A DNA stretch of 64,000 bases from a virus: IMG/VR virus record IMGVR_UViG_3300002835_000074, positions 36,647-100,646 of that record; one strand, written 5' to 3'. Below the pieces are notes generated by a model. That model was not told the origin of the DNA and did no database searches. It saw only the letters and a list, made by a program, of their open reading frames with translations. Of the stretch, positions 26,066-33,389 are shown piece after piece (position 1 is the first letter of the stretch; each line of letters starts with the position of its first letter). A program made the translations under genes and the position numbers.

Positions 26066-26398
26066 ATGAGTAACTTTTTTGACTCCGATATTATTCAAGA
26101 TGAACTGAAAGAAATCAATAAGTTACAAGAGGAGATATACGGAAGTATTCTCACTTTTGGTATGATGCCCCGTGAGACCAAACTGGAACACATTGAAAAG
26201 TTAGAACTCTTGCTAGAAAAGCAGAGAGTGATGTATACTAGACTGTCTCTTTCAGATGATCCACAAGCGGTTGAGATGAAAGAGAACCTACGCAAATCAG
26301 TCGCATTGATGGGTTTTCCACCAGAGACTGATATGCAAGTACTGTTCAGTAGTATGAATAAGACCATTGAATCCCTCAAACAATTCATTGACAGGTGA
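26066..26398 (+). CDS. DUF1825-like protein
   Basis: 110 residues. It begins SNFFDSDIIQDELKEI and continues with ETKLEHIEKLELLLEKQRVM and RLSLSDDPQA, the pattern of the small helical DUF1825 family shared by cyanobacteria and their T4-like phages. Two long helices are predicted. Function unknown; the gene regularly sits near gene 32 in cyanomyoviruses (recollection). Its 3' end contains the -35 box of the gene 32 promoter. Confidence 0.75.
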   Translation: MSNFFDSDIIQDELKEINKLQEEIYGSILTFGMMPRETKLEHIEKLELLLEKQRVMYTRLSLSDDPQAVEMKENLRKSVALMGFPPETDMQVLFSSMNKTIESLKQFIDR

Positions 26399-26416
26399 TT
26401 CAATCTTCGCTATAAT
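26388..26416 (+). promoter_or_regulatory. Consensus sigma70 promoter of gene 32
   Basis: TTGACA (26388-26393), exactly 17 nt, TATAAT (26411-26416): a perfect host-type promoter. The -35 lies inside the end of the upstream gene. It leaves an approximately 38-nt leader before ATG 26461, with GAGGT as ribosome binding site. Confidence 0.93.
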
Positions 26417-26460
26417 ATCCAAGTAAATCCCCCGAATCCAAACTATCCGAGGTAATCCAA

Positions 26461-27384
26461 ATGTCTTTTGCTGACCTTAAGAAGCAATCTAAATTGGGCT
26501 CTCTGACCGCTAAACTGGTCAAAGAAGTTGAAAAAATGAATACTGGTAGCGGTTCTAGTGATGACCGCATCTGGAAACTGGATGTAGATAAGAGCGGCAA
26601 TGGTTATGCCGTAATCCGTTTCCTCCCTGCTCCGAACGGTGAGGACCTTCCGTTCGTGAAACTCTACAGTCACGCATTCCAAGGTCCTGGTGGTTGGTAT
26701 ATTGAGAACTCTCTGACTACTCTGGGTCAGAAGGATCCAGTGTCTGAGTACAACTCTGAACTGTGGAACAATGGTACTGATGCTGGTAAGGAACTGGCAC
26801 GTAAGCAGAAGCGCAAACTGACTTATGTGAGCAACATTTACGTTGTGAAAGATCCTGCCAACCCTGCGAACGAAGGTAAGGTCTTCCTGTTCAAGTTCGG
26901 TAAAAAGATCTTCGACAAACTGACTGCTGCGATGCAACCCGAGTTTGAAGATGAGGAAGCAATCGATCCGTTTGACTTCTGGCAAGGTGCCAACTTCAAA
27001 CTGAAGGCGAAGAACGTTGCTGGTTATCGTAACTATGATTCTAGTGAGTTTGCTGCTGCTGCTCCTCTGCTGGACGATGATGATGCAATGGAAGCAGTGT
27101 GGAAGAAGCAGTATTCGCTTGCCGAACTCGTTGCTGCCGACCAATTCAAGACCTATGATGAACTGAAGAAGCGTCTTGACTATGTGCTTGGTTCCAAAGG
27201 TACTCCTCGTTATCAGGACCCCGAAGATCTTGATGAGGACAACACCCGTGGTTCGACCCGCGAACTAACTGAGGATCTTCGTACTGAACTCAACAATCTT
27301 CAACCCACCCGTCGTGCTGCTGCGGTTGAAGAAGATGAGGATGATGATGCTCTGTCCTACTTCGCCCGTCTTGCCGAAGACTGA
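26461..27384 (+). CDS. 32: gp32 single-stranded DNA-binding protein
   Basis: 307 residues, close to T4 gp32 (301). Matching blocks: basic N-terminal cooperativity region; WKLDVDKSGNGYAVIRFLP; WYIEN; LTYVSNIYVVKDPANPANEG; FKFGKKIFDKL. The acidic C-terminal tail (EEDEDDDA) is the partner-binding region in T4. In the stretch that holds the T4 zinc ligands there is no Cys at all, so the zinc site is absent. Codon use is strongly biased and more GC-rich than neighbours (CTG Leu, CGT Arg), consistent with very high expression. It coats ssDNA in replication and recombination. Own consensus promoter and terminator. Confidence 0.97.
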   Translation: MSFADLKKQSKLGSLTAKLVKEVEKMNTGSGSSDDRIWKLDVDKSGNGYAVIRFLPAPNGEDLPFVKLYSHAFQGPGGWYIENSLTTLGQKDPVSEYNSELWNNGTDAGKELARKQKRKLTYVSNIYVVKDPANPANEGKVFLFKFGKKIFDKLTAAMQPEFEDEEAIDPFDFWQGANFKLKAKNVAGYRNYDSSEFAAAAPLLDDDDAMEAVWKKQYSLAELVAADQFKTYDELKKRLDYVLGSKGTPRYQDPEDLDEDNTRGSTRELTEDLRTELNNLQPTRRAAAVEEDEDDDALSYFARLAED

Positions 27385-27390
27385 TACACT

Positions 27391-27412
27391 GGGGGCATAT
27401 GCCCCCTTTTTT
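27391..27412 (+). terminator. Terminator of gene 32
   Basis: Perfect palindrome GGGGGCAT/ATGCCCCC (27391-27406) followed by six T. The last bases overlap the stop codon of the convergent gene 53. On the minus strand no T-run follows, so it works mainly in the plus direction. Confidence 0.93.
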
Positions 27413-28067
27413 ATGGTGACTTGATTCTAGTATTAGATGCCTTAATTAACTTAGAATCAATAAATTGAGATGATTCTGTATATGTCATAATCTTTCTAAT
27501 ATCAGTTAAGAAACTTGGTAAGTATTCTGATTTTAATACATAAATGTTTCTTTTTGCCTCATTCTTACGAACTTCATATTCATAATTATTAATTGCTACA
27601 ACAACTTTAGATTGTTGTAAATTTTGAACTTTATTCGCTGGGTCTGGAATTGTAAAGTTAGCATCAACAACTTTTCCAGCAGGGAGAATTAATCTTCCAT
27701 TAGGATCTCTGACTTCTATTGTTTCATAAAATTTAGTGTCATTGAGATTATCTCCATATTTTTCATAACTGTAATTGTACAAATCATAGTTTGAGAGTGG
27801 CCACTCATCTCTTACATTAACTATCCCAGCACTGATGAGTACAACCCAGTCAAATTCTGACTTTCCATATAGTGCCTCTGCAACTGTATCAGGTCTTGCA
27901 CCATCAGAAATGGTATATTTGTTGAATATTGTAAAAACTTTCTGTAAGTCGTCTCTGATTTTTACTCTTCTAAAGATATTTTTTGCCCTTACATAATCTA
28001 ATGAAGAGTTTCTATCCGAGAATGGTGATTGATATTCTAAATCTGGTAGTTCTCTAAAGTATGCCAT
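27411..28067 (-). CDS. 53: gp53 baseplate wedge protein
   Basis: 218 residues (T4: 196). The N-terminus YFRELPDLEYQSPF and a mid-protein SEFDWVVLISAGIVNVRDEWPLS stretch fit gp53-like wedge proteins, in which a W-V-I/L-L pattern follows a (P/A)ExxY-type helix. It belongs to the late minus-strand set with 48 and 4. In T4, gp53 completes the wedge and joins it to the hub. Stop overlaps the terminator of the convergent gene 32. Confidence 0.85.
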   Translation of the reverse strand: MAYFRELPDLEYQSPFSDRNSSLDYVRAKNIFRRVKIRDDLQKVFTIFNKYTISDGARPDTVAEALYGKSEFDWVVLISAGIVNVRDEWPLSNYDLYNYSYEKYGDNLNDTKFYETIEVRDPNGRLILPAGKVVDANFTIPDPANKVQNLQQSKVVVAINNYEYEVRKNEAKRNIYVLKSEYLPSFLTDIRKIMTYTESSQFIDSKLIKASNTRIKSP

Positions 28068-28068
28068 C

Positions 28069-29091
28069 TTAGTATCCTACTCCATCTTTTCCTTCTTTTG
28101 TATCATAATCTTCAGCATAAATTGGTGTAAGTTCGCTCATATTAAGTGTTAATTGCATATGAACTGGTGTTGAATCACCATATGTTGCATAAGTTCCAGA
28201 TCCTGTATAATTAACTGACATCCCAGTTAATGCCATTGGTTTGAACTGGTTCAAAAATGCATGTGGTTTTTGACCTGTCATGTAAGTTAATTGGAATACA
28301 CTTGGAGACCCAATAAAGAATCCACCACCTGGTTGAGCCTGAGCACCTTTTCTTGCAGACATGTAGGATTTAAATATTCTTATTATATTTTTTACTTCAT
28401 CCGATTCCTTTTTAGACCTTGGAACTAAGTCCCAACTAAATCCAAAAGATCTTTGAGCCACACTGTTAAATAAGAGTTGGCTATTTGGGTTTAATGTTGC
28501 ACCAAGTGCTCTATTAATTAGTCCCTGGGCGTTAGCATTTCCTGTTATCGCTGCGGCTGCTTTAGCAGACATTGATGCCATAAATGCCTTTCCTCCTTCT
28601 GCAGATAGTGCTAAAGCAGATCCAGAACCAGCAAGATTTTTAGCCATGTCACCAAAAGCACCTGGAAGATTTCCCCCAGCAGATTGTCCCAAAAATTGAT
28701 TGAATGCTCCAATCAAAGTAGCATCAAATGGATTTACGTTACTATTTGACCAGTCTGCATTATTGGTATCTCCAACACCTTCTGGAATAGGTAAAATAAT
28801 TCGACTAAGTACTTTTTGCTTGTTTTTTGCTAGAGTTTGATCTGTTGTAACTAATGCTAAAGACTCGGCACCTTGTCTTTGTAATCCACCAGGAACAAAA
28901 TCAATAACTTCTATTAATAAGTAGTCATCACCATCATCAATTCTATCAAATGGATATCTATATGCTGTCTTCTTATTGGATTTTTGAGCTTGCTGTTTAT
29001 CTGGCTTAGCTGGGGCAGATGACCCAGCAGAAGAAGATGGTGGGTTACTTGTTGTTGAGCTTCGTTGGACTTCCCAGGGCTTAACTACCAT
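28069..29091 (-). CDS. 48: gp48-like baseplate / tail-tube cap protein
   Basis: 340 residues (T4 gp48: 364). A Pro/Ser-rich, disordered N-terminus (about 1-42) precedes YRYPFDRIDDGDDYLLIEVIDF. The C-terminal half has NSVAQRSFGFSWDLVPRSKKE, FKSYM, PSVFQLTYM and LTGMSVNYTGSGTYATY, features of the tail-tube-like fold of gp48/gp54. gp48 caps the hub and starts the tail tube. Assigned to 48 rather than 54 because a separate 54 homologue lies at 29991. One-base gap to gene 53. Confidence 0.8.
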   Translation of the reverse strand: MVVKPWEVQRSSTTSNPPSSSAGSSAPAKPDKQQAQKSNKKTAYRYPFDRIDDGDDYLLIEVIDFVPGGLQRQGAESLALVTTDQTLAKNKQKVLSRIILPIPEGVGDTNNADWSNSNVNPFDATLIGAFNQFLGQSAGGNLPGAFGDMAKNLAGSGSALALSAEGGKAFMASMSAKAAAAITGNANAQGLINRALGATLNPNSQLLFNSVAQRSFGFSWDLVPRSKKESDEVKNIIRIFKSYMSARKGAQAQPGGGFFIGSPSVFQLTYMTGQKPHAFLNQFKPMALTGMSVNYTGSGTYATYGDSTPVHMQLTLNMSELTPIYAEDYDTKEGKDGVGY

Positions 29092-29105
29092 TTATCTTTT
29101 TCTAA

Positions 29106-29516
29106 CTATTTAGATCGTATTTTTCCAAAAGGTATCTTTCGTACATCAGTTATTTCTTCATCTAGAATATTATACACACCACCAATGATTTCTTTCCAGG
29201 TATATTGCCTTCCATCATTCCAGTGAAAATTAAATCCTTTGAATCCCCATTTTAAAACTTCAGTTACTGCAACCAAAGGATATTCATCATAAGTAATTCC
29301 AGATGTTTTTGGCGAATAAACAAAAGTATAGTATTTACCTACTTGTGGTGCAGTGCTTGACTCAGATAAAAGTCCCATGAGTTCCTGCATCAAATCATCA
29401 GGGTCTTCAGTGCCATTAATACTTTCTACAAGTGGCAAAACCCTATTTTTGACTGCTTTATTTTGTTGAAGTTTTTGTTGCTTCTCTTGTTTGTCTTTAA
29501 GAGTTTTTCTCGGCAT
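29106..29516 (-). CDS. Conserved cyanophage protein between genes 4 and 48
   Basis: 136 residues. A Lys/Gln-rich helical N-terminus (about 1-25) is followed by an SH3-like beta pattern: KYYTFVYSPKTSGITYDEYP, VLKWGFKGFNFHWND and YTWKEIIGGVYNI. There is no catalytic motif. It starts in a TAATG overlap with gene 4 and lies in the baseplate/head-completion operon, so a morphogenesis role is probable. I recall it as conserved in cyanomyoviruses at this position. Confidence 0.7.
   Translation of the reverse strand: MPRKTLKDKQEKQQKLQQNKAVKNRVLPLVESINGTEDPDDLMQELMGLLSESSTAPQVGKYYTFVYSPKTSGITYDEYPLVAVTEVLKWGFKGFNFHWNDGRQYTWKEIIGGVYNILDEEITDVRKIPFGKIRSK
29107..29113 (-). promoter_or_regulatory. Late-promoter-like CTAAATA (minus strand)
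   Basis: On the minus strand CTAAATA overlaps the TAG stop of the upstream gene (29106-29108) and lies about 15 nt before the gene 48 start. Confidence 0.4.
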
Positions 29517-29953
29517 TATTTAATACCTAACTCATCTTCTGTTATAATTTTAAAACTCCACCCACGGTCAGCACAGAATTCTTTTGCAGCAGCCCACTTT
29601 GATTGATTTTTTGCATACTCATATGCTTCACGGATGTATGTTTTAGTTTGTCTGCCTGGATTTTGTGGGGGAATAGTCTGTCTTTTGGGTTTTATTTCAA
29701 TCAAATATTTTTTAATAACATTATTTGATTCTTTTACTTTAATATAAAAATCTGGAAAATATCTATGAATGCGGCGGTCAATTGGGGAACGATATGGAAG
29801 GGCAATTTCTTCACTTCCCCACTCTAAAATATTTTCATTGAGATCGCAGTATTTCATAAATTTTCTTTCCCAGAGGGAACGATAAATGATATTTGTTGGA
29901 TCTCCTTTGTATTTTTCAGGATAAGATGGTTGATATTTTCCCTTATAAGACAT
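29516..29953 (-). CDS. 4: gp4 head-completion protein
   Basis: 145 residues (T4: 150). The block IIYRSLWERKFMKYCD, EWGSEE, DRRIHRYFPDFYIK and KYLIEIKPKRQT matches gp4. The residues E29, D68, E86 and K88 form a PD-(D/E)XK nuclease-type site. T4 gp4 (with gp50/65) closes the filled head before tail attachment. First gene of the minus-strand late operon. Confidence 0.93.
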   Translation of the reverse strand: MSYKGKYQPSYPEKYKGDPTNIIYRSLWERKFMKYCDLNENILEWGSEEIALPYRSPIDRRIHRYFPDFYIKVKESNNVIKKYLIEIKPKRQTIPPQNPGRQTKTYIREAYEYAKNQSKWAAAKEFCADRGWSFKIITEDELGIK

Positions 29954-29989
29954 CTAAATAACTAAAAGACTCATAATATAGGTATTTAG
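29954..29989. promoter_or_regulatory. Divergent late-promoter pair
   Basis: CTAAATA on the plus strand at 29954-29960 ends 30 nt before the gene 54 start. TATTTAG at 29983-29989 is the same motif on the minus strand, 29 nt from the gene 4 start. The two are almost symmetric within the 37-bp divergent spacer, and each is read outward past the other. Confidence 0.6.
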
Positions 29990-29990
29990 A

Positions 29991-30860
29991 GTGCCAGCAC
30001 CTAGACCAAGAAAAATATCAGAATTTAAAAGAGTATTAACAAATCTAGCTCAAACCTCACATTATGAAGTCAAGTTTGGAGCACCACCAAAAGATGGTGC
30101 GTTATCATCTTATTTGGCTAACAGAGGTGTTGATTCTAGATTTATAAGCGGTGATGTTGGATTGTTATGTTACTCTGCAGAACTTCCATATGGAAGTTTG
30201 GCAACTGCAAATATTGCAGGAAACTACATGGGCATTCAAGAAAAGATTGCCCATAGTAGAATTTATGGGCAAGTTAATTTAGGGTTCTATATTGATAGTG
30301 ATTATAAAGTATTGAAATTTCTAGAGCACTGGGCAGAATTTATTGCAAGCGGATCTCATAATCCAGTTGGAACAAATGCTGATGCTGTCAGTCAAGGAAG
30401 AAAGAATTATTTTATCAGAATGCAATACCCCGAATACTATAAGATGGAATCGACAAAAATCGTTAAGTTTGATAGAGACTATCGTAAAAATATTGAATAC
30501 ACATTTTTTGGAATGTTCCCCTCTAATGTTGGTAATATTAATGTTTCATATGATAGCTCTAGAACTTTGACTGCATCTGCAACTTTTGAATTCACTCGCT
30601 ATGTTTGTGGGCCAATTTCTGCCATTGACCAAAAAAGAGGAGTTGATAATAATAAAACTGGAGAATCATCTTTACTGTATGCATCTGGTAAAGTCGCACC
30701 ACTGAGTGCGGATGAAGCGAACGCTATTAGATTATCACAATCTTATCCAATTTATGGAGGAGAGGGTGCGGCAACTACTGGGAGTAGTATTGATTGGAAT
30801 CAAAAACCTGACTTTGTTGCTGGAGAAATTGGACAATATCCACCAGGATTTGGTTCATAA
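29991..30860 (+). CDS. 54: gp54-like tail-tube initiator
   Basis: 289 residues (T4: 320), GTG start with AGG about 8 nt upstream. Segments: FKRVLTNLAQTSHYEVKFGAP, VGLLCYSAELPYGSLATANI, GQVNLGFYIDSDYKVLKFLE and YYKMESTKIVKFDRDYRKNI. This is the tube-protein-like fold used by cyanophage gp54. gp54 sits on gp48 and nucleates gp19 tube polymerisation. It is the first gene of the rightward late block. Confidence 0.85.
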   Translation: MPAPRPRKISEFKRVLTNLAQTSHYEVKFGAPPKDGALSSYLANRGVDSRFISGDVGLLCYSAELPYGSLATANIAGNYMGIQEKIAHSRIYGQVNLGFYIDSDYKVLKFLEHWAEFIASGSHNPVGTNADAVSQGRKNYFIRMQYPEYYKMESTKIVKFDRDYRKNIEYTFFGMFPSNVGNINVSYDSSRTLTASATFEFTRYVCGPISAIDQKRGVDNNKTGESSLLYASGKVAPLSADEANAIRLSQSYPIYGGEGAATTGSSIDWNQKPDFVAGEIGQYPPGFGS

Positions 30861-30863
30861 ATA
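30857..30863 (+). promoter_or_regulatory. Late-promoter-like ATAAATA before gene 26
   Basis: ATAAATA overlaps the TAA stop of gene 54 and ends 26 nt before the gene 26 ATG. Confidence 0.5.
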
Positions 30864-30889
30864 AATTACTGACAATATTATAGGTTATT

Positions 30890-31606
30890 ATGCCTTTACC
30901 AACAATTGCAACTCCGACTTATGAGTTGACATTACCATCTTCTAAAAAAACAATTAAATATAGACCATTTCTTGTTAAAGAAGAAAAAATTCTTATCATC
31001 GCAATGGAAAGTCAAGATGATAAGCAAATCACAAATGCAATTAAAACAGTTATCTCAAATTGCATTTTGACAAAAGGTGTAAAAGTAGAAGACCTGGCTA
31101 CTTTTGATATTGAGTATCTGTTCCTTAACATCAGAGGAAAGTCAGTAGGTGAGACAGTAGATGTTCTAATCACCTGCCCTGATGATGAAGTTACTCAAGT
31201 TCCAGTGTCAATTAACTTGGACGAAATCCAAGTTCAAACCAATCCAAATCATACCAGAGATATTAAGTTAGATGATAATCTAACAATGAGGATGAGATAT
31301 CCTTCATTGAGTCAGTTTATTAAAAACAACTTTAATATTACTGATGTAACGGTTGATGATACTTTTGAGTTGATTAGTGGATGTATTGAGCAAGTCTATT
31401 CTGAAGAAGAATCTTGGTCTGCTTCTGATTGTACTAAGAAAGAATTATTTGAATTTGTTGATCAATTGAGTTCGAAACAATTCAAAGAGATTGAGACTTT
31501 CTTTGAAACAATGCCCAAACTTTCTCATACAATCAAAATCAAAAATCCAGAAACAAAAGTTGAAAGTGAAGTTGTTTTGGAGGGTCTAACAAGTTTTTTC
31601 GCGTAG
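30890..31606 (+). CDS. 26: gp26-like baseplate hub assembly protein (possible tail-chaperone 'G' part)
   Basis: 238 residues (T4 gp26: 208). Opening YELTLPSSKKTIKYRPFLVKEEKILIIAMES and the IKTVISNCI, DIEYLFLNIRGKSVG and VLITCPDD segments match the T4_baseplate gp26 family. Required for hub assembly in T4. The 3' end carries T TTT TTC immediately before the final Ala codon and the stop. A -1 slip there continues in frame through the following small ORF to give a fusion of about 298 residues, the architecture of tail-assembly chaperones G/GT of lambda-like phages. Confidence 0.88.
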   Translation: MPLPTIATPTYELTLPSSKKTIKYRPFLVKEEKILIIAMESQDDKQITNAIKTVISNCILTKGVKVEDLATFDIEYLFLNIRGKSVGETVDVLITCPDDEVTQVPVSINLDEIQVQTNPNHTRDIKLDDNLTMRMRYPSLSQFIKNNFNITDVTVDDTFELISGCIEQVYSEEESWSASDCTKKELFEFVDQLSSKQFKEIETFFETMPKLSHTIKIKNPETKVESEVVLEGLTSFFA

Positions 31607-31632
31607 GGATGGCTCATGATTCCCTTGAGTCA
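31594..31632 (+). other. Candidate programmed -1 frameshift signal
   Basis: Slippery heptamer T TTT TTC (31594-31600) in register with the gene 26 codons; 9-nt spacer containing the gene 26 stop; then a 7-bp stem TGGCTCA (31610-31616) and TGAGTCA (31626-31632) with one G-U pair and a 9-nt loop. After a -1 slip, codons CGC-GTA-GGG lead directly into the ATG of the downstream ORF with no stop. Confidence 0.65.
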
Positions 31633-31785
31633 TACTACAAAACAAATTTTGCCCTCATACAGCATCATAAATATTCATTGACAGAGTTAGAAAATATGAT
31701 ACCTTGGGAGAGAGAAATTTATATCTCTCTTCTTCAGCAGTTTATAGAAGAAGAAAATCTTAAAAACGGCATAACGAATGGCTGA
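31609..31785 (+). CDS. Small baseplate hub assembly / tail-chaperone extension protein
   Basis: 58 residues, ATG 31609, two bases after the gene 26 stop. It is helical, with YYKTNFALIQHHKYSLTEL, MIPWEREIYISLLQQFIEEE and a short tail. This resembles the C-terminal T extensions of phage tail-assembly chaperones and the small ORF that cyanophage annotations place after 26 as a hub-assembly (gp51-type) protein (recollection). It is in the -1 frame relative to gene 26 and reachable by the candidate frameshift. It may also be made alone. Overlaps the next gene by 8 nt. Confidence 0.7.
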   Translation: MAHDSLESYYKTNFALIQHHKYSLTELENMIPWEREIYISLLQQFIEEENLKNGITNG

Positions 31786-33388
31786 TGCAATAACCATAGC
31801 ACAAACAGGTGTAGATCCTAGAACAGGATCTTACCTGTCTGCTGAAGCCAGAAAAGCACTATTCCGTAGAGCAACTGTTTCCAGTTCTGTGTTTCGTGGT
31901 CGTGGTGGTGCTTTAGTTAGGCAAGATGGAAATGATTTAGCAAGCACTCAAAGTTTAGCAATTGTAAAGGCAAATCAATCTTCTCTTGGAACAATTTCAA
32001 AGCAGATTGAATTTGTTCGTGTAGAAGTTTTAAATTTAACCAATGGTGTTAGAGATATTGCTAGACTTCTCAGAGGAGAAACTATTGCTGAGCAAAAAAG
32101 AATTCAAACAGAACAAGATAATGAGCAAAAGATAGTTGATAGAGATATAAAAAGAGGTCGTGAAAACGAATTAGAAAAGAAAATACAAAATGCTCTTATC
32201 AGTCCAGTAAAAAAAGTTATTGAGCAGACTGAGGGTATATTTGATAGGATTAAGAGCGCAATATTCACTCTTCTTGGTGGGTGGTTCACACTTCAAGGAA
32301 TAGAATTATTAAGGGCATACAAGGATAAAAATTTTAAAGTTTTTGATGAGATTAAGAATAGTATCCTCAAGAACTTACTTTATGCTGGTGCTGGTTTATT
32401 AGCGATTAATGTTGGATTTGCTGTTTTCCTAAGATTACTCAATGGTGTAGTTTTTAAAGTTGGTGGTTTAATTGCTAAACTGATTTTACTGCCATTCAGA
32501 GGTCTGGGTGCTTTAGGTAGAGGTGTTGCTGGATTATTCAGTAGAGGAGCACCTGCCGCTGCCAATGCCGCTGCCAGAGGTGCAAGACCTACTGTAACAG
32601 GTAGCACGAACTTAATGACTAAGTTCTTTAATTTTATGAAAGGTGGCGGTGCTGCAGCAGCTGGAGGTGGGAGAGTTGCTGGTGGTTTTACCCCTGGTCT
32701 TGGAACTGCTCTTGGTGCAGTCTCGACAGGTTATGATTTGAGTCAAGGAGATTTGCCAGGAGCAGCTCTTAGTGCGTTATCTATGTTTCCAGTAATCGGA
32801 GGATTTGCAGCCGCTGGAAGAGTTGGACTTGAATTATCTAGAATGGCAGGTGGGGGACAAGAACAAAAACAAACTCCAACTTCTTCAACTCCACAGCAAC
32901 AATTAAAGCCAAATAAACCAAATATTCCACCACCAGGTTCAACTTCACAAACACCAGAAGCTCCAGCAGCAACACCTATGCTTCCAATGACTCCAGGGGT
33001 AAATGGAGATCTTAATATGAATGTTGGAACCGCTGCACCAGAAGTAACTCCAACAGAAGAAGAAAAAGGATACTTAGACTTATATAAAAATATACCAACA
33101 ATGAGACCTTTACTTCCAGGAGAAACTGCTGAAGAAAGAGCTCTTTCTGTTACTCCAGTGTCTCCAGAAGCAAAAATATCACAAAAGCAAACAGAAAATG
33201 CACCATTAGGACCTTTAACTAAACCAGCTCCTCAGGTTATTTTGACACAACCAGAGATGAAGCAAAAACCACCAGCACCATCATTAAGAAAAGGAAATTC
33301 TTCTAACAATGTTCCCCATATATCTTCGAGTAATCCTAATAATTTTTACACTATGTACTCTCAATTAAGTTATAATGTGGTGATGTAA
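31778..33388 (+). CDS. Hub-associated structural protein with hydrophobic centre (tape-measure candidate)
   Basis: 536 residues. The N-terminal third (about 60-145) is a charged coiled coil. Then a hydrophobic segment IKSAIFTLLGGWFTL (about 155-170) and a longer Ala/Gly/Leu-rich membrane-like region (about 190-330). The last 180 residues are Pro/Gln/Thr-rich and look disordered. No enzyme motif. It is followed by a paralogue-like gene with a lytic domain and by gene 27. Coiled coil plus membrane-like segments in the hub operon suggest a tape-measure or hub-core role like T4 gp29, but that is inference. Confidence 0.65.
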   Translation: MADAITIAQTGVDPRTGSYLSAEARKALFRRATVSSSVFRGRGGALVRQDGNDLASTQSLAIVKANQSSLGTISKQIEFVRVEVLNLTNGVRDIARLLRGETIAEQKRIQTEQDNEQKIVDRDIKRGRENELEKKIQNALISPVKKVIEQTEGIFDRIKSAIFTLLGGWFTLQGIELLRAYKDKNFKVFDEIKNSILKNLLYAGAGLLAINVGFAVFLRLLNGVVFKVGGLIAKLILLPFRGLGALGRGVAGLFSRGAPAAANAAARGARPTVTGSTNLMTKFFNFMKGGGAAAAGGGRVAGGFTPGLGTALGAVSTGYDLSQGDLPGAALSALSMFPVIGGFAAAGRVGLELSRMAGGGQEQKQTPTSSTPQQQLKPNKPNIPPPGSTSQTPEAPAATPMLPMTPGVNGDLNMNVGTAAPEVTPTEEEKGYLDLYKNIPTMRPLLPGETAEERALSVTPVSPEAKISQKQTENAPLGPLTKPAPQVILTQPEMKQKPPAPSLRKGNSSNNVPHISSSNPNNFYTMYSQLSYNVVM

Positions 33389-33389
33389 G

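Noticed and set aside
26443-27144. 233-residue minus-strand frame opposite gene 32
   Set aside because: It is opposite clear gp32 sequence with its own promoter; open only because of biased codon use.
31668-31674. ATAAATA inside the small ORF after gene 26
   Set aside because: It is inside coding sequence with no start codon at promoter distance; probably a chance match.
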